Origin: Aureococcus anophagefferens
Lineage: Eukaryota; Sar; Pelagophyceae; Pelagomonadales; Pelagomonadaceae
Assembly: GCF_000186865.1 (NCBI RefSeq)
Contig: NW_008705571.1
Location: 1,031,144 to 1,055,999, forward strand
Reading direction: 5' to 3'
DNA length: 24,856 nt
Made by a program: the position numbers and the translations under genes. Positions 1-7,199 of the stretch are shown here, piece by piece. The notes below the pieces were generated by a model that was given only the letters and a program-made list of their open reading frames with translations, was not told the origin of the DNA and ran no database searches. Within the stretch, counting starts at the first letter, position 1, and each line of letters starts with the position of its first letter.

Positions 1-773
1 CCGCGGGCGCGCGCGTGCACAACGGCACGTGCGTCTTCAACCGGGGCGTCGTCCTCTTCGACCCGAGGAGGTGGCGCGAGCTCGGGCTCACGCGGACCAT
101 CGAGGAGCTCGTGTCGGCCTACGTCAAGTCGCACGCGCGGCTCTGGCGCGGCGGCGTCTCGCAGCCGCCGTTCCTGCTGGCGCTCGGCGGGCGCTACGCG
201 AAGCTGCCCCTCGAGTGGAACGTCCGCGGCCTCGGCCGCGTCGACATGTCCTACGTCGAGTACGAGGCGAACGCGCGGGGGTCGGCGGCCCAGGGCGACG
301 CGCTCGCGCGCCACGTCTATCGGGTCGGCGTCTTCAAGAAGAAGTTCCACCCCTTCGTCGCGCCCCTCGCGGCCGCGGCCAAGGTCCTCCACTTCACGGG
401 CGAGCTCAAGCCCTGGCGCATCGGCGCGGACGCGGCCCGGGACTGGCGGTCCCGCGGCGTCGCCATGACGCCGAGCGGCCACGTCTCCGGCGACTGCCGC
501 CTCGACCCCAACGCCGCGCGCATGAAGCGCGAGCTCTTCGTCTGCCCCCACGCGCGCGGCTGCGGCGACGCCTACTTCGCCAACTACACGTCGACGACGG
601 AGATCTTCTCCTCGGGCTGCTTCGCGCGCTTCTCCCTCTGCTCGTCGCATACGGCGCCCGGCGGCGCGGAGGCCTGCGCGGCCGTCTGGCTCTCCTACGT
701 CGCGCCCGAGGCGCGGACCGCGTGGGCGGCCATGGAGCGGGACCTCGACGGCGGCGGCGGCGCCGCGCGCTAA
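1..773 (+). CDS. Glycosyltransferase family 8 protein, C-terminal part (5' truncated by window edge)
   Basis: The frame is open from the first base and ends at TAA 771-773, so only the last ~257 residues are seen and the start lies upstream. The visible part matches the C-terminal half of GT8 retaining glycosyltransferases (galactinol synthase, glycogenin and GAUT/GATL-like enzymes). It has a FNRGVVLFDPRRWRE block (the usual FNAGV..ID...W), then QPPFLLALGGRYAKLP with WN close behind, and later VLHFTGELKPW (the usual H(F/W)xGxxKPW, which binds the UDP phosphate and Mn2+). The DxD motif would lie in the missing half. About 100 residues after KPW are Cys-rich (CPHARGCGDAYF, FSSGCFARFSLC) and not recognised. 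GT8 enzymes usually act in the Golgi on glycans or polysaccharides; the acceptor cannot be told here. Family call firm, substrate unknown. Confidence 0.8.
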   Translation, partial: AGARVHNGTCVFNRGVVLFDPRRWRELGLTRTIEELVSAYVKSHARLWRGGVSQPPFLLALGGRYAKLPLEWNVRGLGRVDMSYVEYEANARGSAAQGDALARHVYRVGVFKKKFHPFVAPLAAAAKVLHFTGELKPWRIGADAARDWRSRGVAMTPSGHVSGDCRLDPNAARMKRELFVCPHARGCGDAYFANYTSTTEIFSSGCFARFSLCSSHTAPGGAEACAAVWLSYVAPEARTAWAAMERDLDGGGGAAR

Positions 774-965
774 CATCTCCCGCGACGCGGCAGGGGGGCT
801 TCAGATTCCGAACCTTGTATGTCGATAGGGGTTGCAACATCGTCGTGTGTTTCCAGTTATGTTCGCACGCGTCGCTGCGCATGCCATCGCTGCCCATCGG
901 CTCGAGCAGCATCGTGAAGGCAACCTTTGGCAACCGAGCCGCTTGCTTGCTCTCCGCGTGGCGCG

Positions 966-2495
966 ATGATGCCTCGCGAGTCGGGCCGCTTGAGGCGGCG
1001 CCTCGCCATTGTAACCGCGCTGCTGGTCGGCTCGGCCTCCGGCGCGTCGCTGACGTCGCTGTCCGCGCGCGACGCGGACAAAATGAAGAGCGTGCTCTAC
1101 GGCGGCGCCTGCTGGGTCGTCGCCTGCACGGACGCCGACGACAAGGGCACGGGCCAGTCCCTGCTGGAGCGGGCCATGGACGACGCCGACGCGGCCAAGG
1201 CCTGCAGCGGCGCGACGCTCAAGTGCGACGCGAAGCTGCCGAGCGGCAAGTCGACGCGCGCGCGCCTCGGCATCGCGAAGCCGCCCGAGGGGTACCCGCT
1301 GCTCTTCGTCGCCGCCAACGGCGAGGCGCGCGCCGTCGCCGTCGAGGAGTACGCCGTCGTCGACGGCCAGACGGCGACGCCCGACCACCGGCGGCTGGCG
1401 AAGCACGTCGCGGACGCGGGCGCGCCGCCGCGGCCGACGACGCTCGCCGCGGCCGCGGATTTCAAAGCCAAGTGCGCCGAGAAGCGCCACTGCCTCGCCG
1501 TCTTCGTCAACGGGTCCCGCAGCGACGCCGCGGCCCTGCGGGGCTTCAAGCAGGCCGCGGCGAAGCTCGCGCGGACCCGGCGCACGCTCCGCGTCGTCGT
1601 CGCGGACGCGAAAACGCTCGGGTCGTTCTCGCTCGCCAAGGCGCTCCCCGGCGGCGCGGCGACGGCGCTCTACCTGCGGCGCCTCAACGCCAACGAGAAG
1701 GCGGCCCTGGCCGCCGCCGCGGCCAAGCTGCCCGCGGCCAAGCGGGACGACGCGGCCTTCGACGCGTCCGCGTGCGGCGCCGGCGACGTCCTCGCGAAGA
1801 GCGCCGACGACGCGGACCGCAACTTCGAGGCGAAGCGCCTGGCGCCGCGCGACTGGGCCGGCGCCGGCGACGCGGCGGAGACGCTCGTCTTCCGGAGCTC
1901 CGGCGTCTACCTCTCCTACGGCGCCGCGGCGCTCGCGCTCGCGGAGCACGCGCTCTTCGGCGCCGCGCCGACGGCGCGATCCCTGAGGGCGCTCGCGGCG
2001 AAGCGCCCCCTCGCCGCGTCGTCCAAGCCGCCGCTCCTCGGCGCCAAGGCCTTCCGCGGCGGCGACTTCGGCGCCGAGGCCGTCGGCGCGTGGGTCGACG
2101 GCATGACCGCGGCCGCGGCCGACGACCTCGCGTTCCTCCGGCTCGGCCTCACGGGCCTGCCCAAGGCGCCCAAGTTCTCCAAGGCGGGCGCGCCGAGCCC
2201 GCGGCCGACGCGGCGCCCGAGCCCCCGGCCGACGCCGCGGCCCGCGAGGACGCCGACGAAGCCGCCGACGAAGGCCGCCAAGGCCCAGGCCGCCAGGGAC
2301 AAAGCCGAGGCCCGCGCCGAGCGCGAGCGCGAGGCCCGCGCGAAGATGGAGGCCGACGCCGAGGAGCACATCCCCCAGACCGTCGACATCTCCGACGACG
2401 GCGACGCGTCCTGGCACGTCGACGACGGCGACGGCGACGACGAGGACGACGACGACGAGGACGACGACGAGGACGAGGACTACGAGATGATCTAA
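966..2495 (+). CDS. Secreted/ER thioredoxin-fold-like protein with Pro-rich hinge and acidic tail
   Basis: I chose the ATG pair at 966/969 because a basic N-region and hydrophobic core (RRRLAIVTALLVGSASGA) follow at once, a classic signal peptide; the frame stays open further upstream but without such a signal. The product is about 509 residues. Residues ~40-125 and ~160-230 look like two degenerate thioredoxin-like folds, by patterns such as ACWVVACTDADD, YPLLFVAANG and CLAVFVNGSRSD. No CxxC redox pair is visible, so a chaperone or scaffold role is more likely than disulfide exchange. The rest is an Ala-rich region, a Pro/Arg/Thr repeat hinge (PRPTRRPSPRPTPRP), a charged Lys/Ala/Glu helix, and a C-terminal run of Asp/Glu ending DYEMI. 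There is no KDEL-type signal. The acidic tail could bind Ca2+. The fold call is a judgement from pattern only; otherwise it is a hypothetical secreted protein. Confidence 0.6.
   Translation: MMPRESGRLRRRLAIVTALLVGSASGASLTSLSARDADKMKSVLYGGACWVVACTDADDKGTGQSLLERAMDDADAAKACSGATLKCDAKLPSGKSTRARLGIAKPPEGYPLLFVAANGEARAVAVEEYAVVDGQTATPDHRRLAKHVADAGAPPRPTTLAAAADFKAKCAEKRHCLAVFVNGSRSDAAALRGFKQAAAKLARTRRTLRVVVADAKTLGSFSLAKALPGGAATALYLRRLNANEKAALAAAAAKLPAAKRDDAAFDASACGAGDVLAKSADDADRNFEAKRLAPRDWAGAGDAAETLVFRSSGVYLSYGAAALALAEHALFGAAPTARSLRALAAKRPLAASSKPPLLGAKAFRGGDFGAEAVGAWVDGMTAAAADDLAFLRLGLTGLPKAPKFSKAGAPSPRPTRRPSPRPTPRPARTPTKPPTKAAKAQAARDKAEARAEREREARAKMEADAEEHIPQTVDISDDGDASWHVDDGDGDDEDDDDEDDDEDEDYEMI
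2420..2480 (+). repeat. GAC/GAG trinucleotide tract encoding the acidic tail
   Basis: An imperfect triplet repeat of GAC, GAG and GGC codons runs in frame through the 3' end of the preceding gene and encodes a nearly pure Asp/Glu stretch. Its length is likely to vary between strains by slippage. Confidence 0.8.
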
Positions 2496-2976
2496 GAATT
2501 GGGATAACTTGTAAGGGATGTTGGACTCGCTATTGAAGGGATGCGCGCCCGACTGGCGTCCGTCCGGGCCGGGGAGCTCGAGCTCGAGGGGAACGGGAGC
2601 GAGCCATACGCCGATGATGAAGTCAACGCACTAGAGGGCAATGATGAATCTCAAGAATCCATTTGACTTCAGTAACGAGCCGAATCTTTCTCTTTCGGTG
2701 GGCTGGCATGCCCCGACCGATGGGAGCTGCCTCCCGCCTTGACGGATGACGGGGCGCCGTTTGCCGCTCCTCGCGGCCTTGGCCGTCTCCGGCGTGAGCG
2801 CTCAATGCATCAGCGTCGCCTGGTATCAGCTCTTCGGGCGCTAAGCCGGCGCAACTTCCGGCGCAGGCCTCGGCGCGACGCAGCTTGTAGTTGACGTTGT
2901 ACCGACATTGAAATGGCCGACCGGTTATGATCCACAGGATTTGCGAGGATTCGAGCGCGCGACGACCCGCAAAATC
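2496..2976. other. Intergenic region between the secreted protein and glucokinase
   Basis: These 481 bases have mixed composition, with AT-richer stretches near 2496-2540 and 2610-2700. The region holds the 3' flank of the upstream gene and the 5' flank of the glucokinase gene. A short palindromic GAGCTCGAGCTCGAG lies at 2574-2588. The only coding-like item is the 32-codon ORF at 2746-2844, listed separately. I see no RNA gene or transposon remnant. Confidence 0.6.
2746..2844 (+). CDS. Tiny ORF with signal-peptide-like N-terminus (possible uORF or gene remnant)
   Basis: An ATG at 2746 opens a 32-codon frame ending at TAA 2842-2844. The product has a basic start, a hydrophobic core (LPLLAALAVSGVSA) and a plausible signal-peptidase site before QC, then only about a dozen residues. 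It lies 132 bases upstream of the glucokinase ATG, in a locally GC-rich patch. It could be an upstream ORF in the glucokinase leader, a truncated first exon of a lost secreted protein, or chance. Nothing beyond the signal-like composition supports translation. Confidence 0.2.
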   Translation: MTGRRLPLLAALAVSGVSAQCISVAWYQLFGR

Positions 2977-4194
2977 ATGATCCGTGCAGCGATGCTCACC
3001 CTGCTCCCGCTCTTGGCCTCGAGCTTCGCGCCGCCGCCGCGCGTCCGCGTCGTGCGCGTCGCGCCGCGGCGCGCCAGCGACCTTTTGCTCATCGGCGACG
3101 TCGGCGGCACGAACTCGCGCCTGCAGCTGCACGAGATGGCGCGGTCCGAGGTCGCGGAATGCGCGTTCGACGGCACGGGCTGCGCGGCGGCGGCGGCGTC
3201 GGGGAAACTCGTGAGCGAGCGGCGCTACGAGAACGCGCGCTTCGCGTCCTTCGACGCCGTCGTCGCCCAGTTCTTCCGCGACGAGGCGCTCGCGGACGCC
3301 CACCTCGCCGTCGTCTGCCTCGCCGTCGCCGGCGTCGTGAAGAACAACGCGTGCCAGCTCACGAACCGCGACGCGCTCTGGCGCATCGACGGCGCGGCGC
3401 TCGACGCGGCGCTCCCCAAGGGCGCCGCCAAGGTCGTGCTCGTCAACGACTTCCTCGGCGCGGGCTACGGCCTGCTGAGCCTCGACCCCCGGGACAGTGT
3501 CGACCTCGCCCCCGGAGACGCGGACGGCGACGGGCCCATGGCGTGCCTCGGCGCGGGCACGGGCCTCGGCGAGGTCTACCTGACGCCGAACCTCGGCGCC
3601 GAGGGCCTGGGCTACACGGCGTGGCCGACGGAGGGCGGCCACGTCGACCTCGCGCCGCGCGACGACGAGGAGGCGGATCTGCTCGCCTGGCTCAAGGCGC
3701 GCGTCACGGGCGGCGGCCGCGTGAGCGTCGAGCGCGTCTGCTCCGGGCCGGGCGTCGCGCACGTCTACGCGTTCCTCGCCGAGCGGCGCGCCGCGGACCC
3801 CGGCGTCGCCGCGGAGGTCGCGGAGGCCGACGCCGTCGGCCAGGGCGCGCGCGTCATCGGCGCGGCCGCGGCGGAGGGCCGCTGCGACGTCTGCGCGCGG
3901 GCCATGGACATCTTCGCGAGCCTTTTGGGCAACGAGGCGGGCAACGCGGCGCTCAAGTGGAACCCGACGTCGGGCCTCTTCCTCGCCGGCGGCGTCTGCG
4001 TCGACGAGAACAACCGGCGGCTCTTCCGCGACGACGGCCCGTTCATGGCCGCCTACCGGGACCGCGGCCGCGTGTCGCCGTTCCTCGACGACATCCCCGT
4101 GCGGCTCGTCACGGAGAAGGACCTCGGCCTCCGCGGCGCGAAGCTCCTCGCGACGAGCATCCTCGCGAGCGCCAACCGCAAGGCCCCGTCGTAA
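2977..4194 (+). CDS. GLK: Plastid-targeted glucokinase (bacterial Glk type)
   Basis: It phosphorylates glucose to glucose-6-phosphate with ATP. The ATG at 2977 gives 405 residues and puts a signal peptide first (MIRAAMLTLLPLLASS), followed by FAPPP. This F-A-P at the cleavage point is the ASAFAP-type motif of heterokont plastid preproteins, and a basic Arg-rich transit-like stretch follows. The mature part carries the PF02685 motifs in order: IGDVGGTNSRLQL (phosphate-1, residues ~39-51), LVNDFLGAGYGL with the catalytic Asp, CLGAGTGLGEVYL (phosphate-2), EGGHVDLAP, ERVCSGPGVAHVYAFLA and GLFLAGGVCVDEN. Bacterial Glk is about 320 residues, so the extra length is mostly the presequence. This is the bacterial/cyanobacterial glucokinase family rather than animal or fungal hexokinase. 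It converges on the small minus-strand gene, with 49 bases between stop codons. Function is firm; plastid location is inferred from the presequence. Confidence 0.9.
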   Translation: MIRAAMLTLLPLLASSFAPPPRVRVVRVAPRRASDLLLIGDVGGTNSRLQLHEMARSEVAECAFDGTGCAAAAASGKLVSERRYENARFASFDAVVAQFFRDEALADAHLAVVCLAVAGVVKNNACQLTNRDALWRIDGAALDAALPKGAAKVVLVNDFLGAGYGLLSLDPRDSVDLAPGDADGDGPMACLGAGTGLGEVYLTPNLGAEGLGYTAWPTEGGHVDLAPRDDEEADLLAWLKARVTGGGRVSVERVCSGPGVAHVYAFLAERRAADPGVAAEVAEADAVGQGARVIGAAAAEGRCDVCARAMDIFASLLGNEAGNAALKWNPTSGLFLAGGVCVDENNRRLFRDDGPFMAAYRDRGRVSPFLDDIPVRLVTEKDLGLRGAKLLATSILASANRKAPS

Positions 4195-4243
4195 AAACCA
4201 CATCACATAAAGCACAGCGCGACGCGCGCGGGGAGGGGCGGCG

Positions 4244-4670
4244 TCACTTCGCCTCCTTGCAGTCGTCGTCGTCGAAGTCGCCGCCCTTCTTCTCGTCCGG
4301 CGGGTCGTACGCGTCGAAGCCGAACTTCTTGCTGCTGTTTTGCCTCAGCGAGAAGCCCATGCCGCGTTTCGCCGCGGCCTCCATGAGCTGCGCCCGCGAG
4401 ATGTAGCCCGGCGTCTGCGCCGACATGGACTCGAAGTCGTTGCTGTCGTAGTGCTTCCCCGCGACGCGCTTCACCTGCGGGGGATGCGGGTTTCGAGCGC
4501 ACCGGGCAGCGTTCCATTCTTTTCGAGCCGGTCGAGGGGCAGCCCCCGGGGGCCGTCGGCACCGCAGCGCGGCACCAATTTCGCCAGCGCGGCGGCGTCA
4601 AGCGGCGCGGACGCGGCGCGCGCGCCGTCTCCTCGTCCAACTTCTCGGGGAGCATATTGCTATTCCCCAT
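4244..4670 (-). CDS. Small two-exon gene of unknown function (exons 4626-4670 and 4244-4474)
   Basis: The last exon (4474 down to 4244) encodes about 76 residues, including KHYDSNDFESMSAQTPGY and SRAQLMEAAAKRGMGF and ending in an acidic, Lys-rich tail. It is preceded on the coding strand by CCCCCGCAG, a 3' splice site. Upstream, ATG 4670 opens MGNSNMLPEKLDEET. Ending that exon at 4626 and joining to 4474 keeps phase 0 and gives about 91 residues reading through LDEET-VKRVAG. It would need a GC-AG intron of 151 bases. Reading straight through instead gives Arg/Pro-rich, non-protein-like sequence. Gly-2 could be acylated, but the myristoylation consensus is weak. The helix-turn spacing faintly resembles an EF-hand pair without clear Ca2+ ligands. 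The last exon is well supported; the first exon and any function are inference. Confidence 0.55.
4475..4625 (-). other. Candidate GC-AG intron of the small minus-strand gene
   Basis: On the coding strand the intron would begin GCGCGCGCGCC directly after an ACG codon and end CATCCCCCGCAG. The C-rich 3' end and the motif CGAAACCC (plus-strand 4488-4495, about 13-20 nt from the 3' end) support the acceptor. The donor is set only by reading frame and by the look of the joined protein. GT donors for a shorter intron exist (for example TTG|GTGCCG or GCG|GTGCCG), but they keep less plausible coding sequence in the first exon or require a frame change. Confidence 0.45.
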
Positions 4671-4859
4671 CACGGCGCTCCGGACGCGCCCGCAAACGTG
4701 CCGACGAAATTGTCGGAGCCGCGTGCTGATTGAGCTGCAACACCGAGTGCCTTGCCAACTCGCTGAACTGAGAATAGGAAGGCGAGATCGATTGGTGCTG
4801 CTCCGCCTGTTGCCCAGCGTGCTGCGCCAGCCGCCGACACACGCCAACCCCCCGTCCCC
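4671..4859. promoter_or_regulatory. Divergent promoter region between the small minus-strand gene and DLST
   Basis: 189 bases separate the two ATGs, which point away from each other, so both core promoters and 5' leaders must fit here. The segment is AT-richer than the flanking coding DNA, especially 4715-4800. I see no convincing TATA box. The role is inferred from gene order. Confidence 0.45.
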
Positions 4860-5854
4860 ATGCTGCTCGCACGACTGGCGCGCGCCGCCGCGCCGCGCCT
4901 CGCGGCGCGCCGGGTGGCGCCGGTGCGCTCCCTCAGCGCGGCGCTCCCGCGCGCAACAACCTGGGCGGCGCGGCGGCCGGGCGCGCTGGCGCCGCGCGCC
5001 GTGGCGGCGCGGTGCTTCTCCGTCGAGGACGTGCCCGTGCCGTCCATGGGCGACTCCATCACCGAGGGCACGGTGGCGGAGTGGAGCGTGGAAGTCGGCG
5101 ACACCGTCGCGGTCGACGACATCGTCGTCATGATCGAGACGGACAAGGTGTCCGTCGAGGTCCGCGCGCCCGTGAGCGGCGCGGTCACGGAGCTCCTCGC
5201 GGAGCTCGACGACGTCGTCGAGGTCGGCGCGCCGCTCTTCAAGATCGACACGAGCGTCGAGGTCGCGGCGGCCGCGCCGGCCGCGGCCGCGCCGGCGGCC
5301 GCGGCGCCCGCGGCGCCCGCGGCGGAGGCGCCCGCGGCGCCGGCGCCCGCGGCGGCCCCCGTGCCCGCGCCGACGCCGGCGCCGGCGATGCCGGAGCCGC
5401 CCAAGGCCGCGGGGAGCCGCGGCGAGACGCGCGTGAAGATGAACCGCATGCGGCAGCGCATCGCCGAGCGGCTCAAGGAGGCGCAGAACACGGCCGCGTG
5501 CCTCACGACGTTCCAGGAGTGCGACATGGGCGCCCTCATGGAGCTCCGCAAGGCCCACAAGGACGAGTTCGAGAAGGTCCACGGCGTCAAGCTCGGCTTC
5601 ATGTCCGCGTTCGTCGCGGCTTCCACGAAAGCGTTGATCGAGATCCCCGCGGTCAACGCGTACATCGACGACGACGCCAAGGAGATCGTCTACCGCGACT
5701 ACTGCGACGTGTCCGTGGCCGTGGCGTCGCCCAACGGCCTCGTCGTGCCCGTGCTGCGGAACACGGAGGCCATGTCGTTCGCGGACGTCGAGAAGACGAT
5801 CGGCGCGTTCGGCGCGAAGGCGCGCGCGGGCGCGCTCGCGCTCGAGGACATGGC

Positions 5855-5894
<40 letters not shown>

Positions 5895-6125
5895 TCCCTC
5901 ATGGGCACGCCCATCATCAACCCGCCCCAGTCCGCGATCCTCGGCATGCACGCGACGAAGATGCGCGCGGTCGTCGCCAAGGACGGGTCCGTCGTCGCGC
6001 GGCCGATGATGTACCTCGCCCTCACCTACGACCACCGCATGATCGACGGCCGCGAGGCCGTCACCTTCCTCAAGAGCGTCGCCAACAAGATCGAGGACCC
6101 CGCGCGGCTCCTCCTCGACATCTAG
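4860..6125 (+). CDS. DLST: Dihydrolipoyllysine succinyltransferase, E2 of 2-oxoglutarate dehydrogenase (mitochondrial)
   Basis: It transfers the succinyl group from lipoate to CoA in the TCA cycle, as the core of the mitochondrial 2-oxoglutarate dehydrogenase complex. The product is 421 residues. Residues 1-50 are Arg/Ala/Leu-rich with no acidic residues, a mitochondrial presequence. The lipoyl domain spans ~55-130, with the lipoylated Lys-96 in ETDKVSVEV. An Ala/Pro linker covers ~131-180. The catalytic domain runs from [18 protein letters not shown] to the end, with [24 protein letters not shown] and the active-site HRMIDG (His-392, Asp-396). No E3-binding domain sits between linker and catalytic domain, as in other eukaryotic DLSTs. 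The family motifs distinguish it from pyruvate dehydrogenase E2. It converges on the ankyrin gene (158 bases between stops). Confidence 0.95.
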
Positions 6126-6283
6126 GGCGGGGGCTCCCCGCCATATGCCCCGCCGCCCCCCGCGCCCCGCCCAGCCTATAGAAGAATCACTGCGGAGGCG
6201 CGTAGAATTCAGCCTGAGAGCATCAAATGTTTCCCTTCAACGAGCGCATATTGCTAGCCCTGTTCCGATGAGTCACACTTTAG

Positions 6284-7022
6284 TCAGAAGCCGCCGGGGG
6301 GGCACCAGAACTCGACGACGAGGCCCGCGGCGTCGTCGGGGAAGCCGGGCTTGCACTTGGTCACGAGGCCGACGAGGACGCGCTTGTGCGCGCGCGCGTG
6401 CTCCCGCCAGCCGCCGCGGGCTTTGACCTGGTCGACGAGGCGGCGAGTGGATTCGCTCCGATTCCATTCGCTGTAAGAAAAACCGGCGGGCCAGTGATTC
6501 GGAATCACGGCACCAGCGCGGAGCAATAGTTTTGCTAGTTTCCAGTGGCCTAATCGGACGGCGGCCCAGATTGGCGTTTCACCATCATCGTTTGCATCGT
6601 TGACGCGTGCACCAGCTTGGATCAGGAGCTGGGCGCAGGCTATCTTCTTTTCCATCGGCCTCGCGGCCAGCGCCAACATGATCAATGGAGATGTAGAGTT
6701 TGTGTCTTTCGTGAACGTTGGCATCAGCGTCCGCGGCGAGCAAGAGCGCGATGCAGCGTGGGCAAACAGTATGTATTGCTGCCATGTGCAGCGGAGTCCA
6801 CCCCGCGCTTCCATTGCCAGTACTTCTCAAATCCACATCAGCGCCGTGTTCGAGCAGGAGCGCCACCGCATCAGCTTCGCGACCGTCTGCCGCGAAATGC
6901 AAGGGTGTCATTCCATAATCTCCTGCCAAAGGGCTACGCGCGTTCACTTCCCGTCCCTCTGCGAGGAGCGCGCGCAGCCGCGCGCAATCGCCGTGAGAAG
7001 CCGCGACCCAAAAAATGCTCAT
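6284..7022 (-). pseudogene. Ankyrin-repeat protein gene interrupted by a one-base frameshift
   Basis: ATG 7022 opens a frame with at least two ankyrin repeats (MTPLHFAADG, ALLLEHGADVDL, WTPLHMAAIH, ALLLAADADANV). Between about 6720 and 6699 the ankyrin reading moves by one base into another frame, which continues with STSPLIMLALAARP, QLLIQAGARVND, GETPIWAAVRLG and LAKLLLRAGA, then an ~80-residue C-terminal segment ending at TGA 6284-6286. Without the shift the first frame stops at 6585. No intron could bridge a one-base offset, so this is either a disabling mutation or a sequence error. The gene has roughly 50-57% G+C in the lines I counted, far below its neighbours, with matching codon use. 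Ankyrin proteins bind partner proteins; no enzyme domain is seen. I call it a young pseudogene with caution. Confidence 0.65.
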
Positions 7023-7199
7023 CGTACTACGGCGTCGAGCCGGCCGTCGTGCGCCGCGGGGATCGTGGGTCTCATAAGCTCGGACAAAGAGCGCGCCCGA
7101 GTGAAAAAAAAGGCAGCTGCAACTTGGGCAGCTTGCTCCGCGGCGCTAAAACTCGAACCACACAGTTGTGTCGGCAGCCTGCCGATCGCGCCGGCGCCG
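7023..7199. promoter_or_regulatory. Divergent promoter region between the ankyrin gene and the p25-alpha-like gene
   Basis: 177 bases lie between two ATGs facing outward. An A8 run is at about 7105-7112. The composition is mixed, and no known motif stands out. Regulatory role is inferred from gene order. Confidence 0.4.

Noticed and set aside
29..2536. Plus-strand open frame spanning the GT8 and secreted-protein genes
   Set aside because: Arg-rich composition, and it crosses two independently supported genes and their intergenic gap.
4500..4625. Alternative coding frame in the small minus-strand gene reading through APLDAAALAKLV
   Set aside because: It is protein-like, but joining it to the MGNSN start needs a two-base change in a CG repeat, and upstream it is closed by TAG. 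Treating the stretch as intron explains the sequence with no error.
4203..6035. Minus-strand open frame opposite DLST
   Set aside because: Composition is a His/Arg/Gly-rich shadow of DLST; only its MGNSN segment at 4670 was kept, as a candidate first exon.
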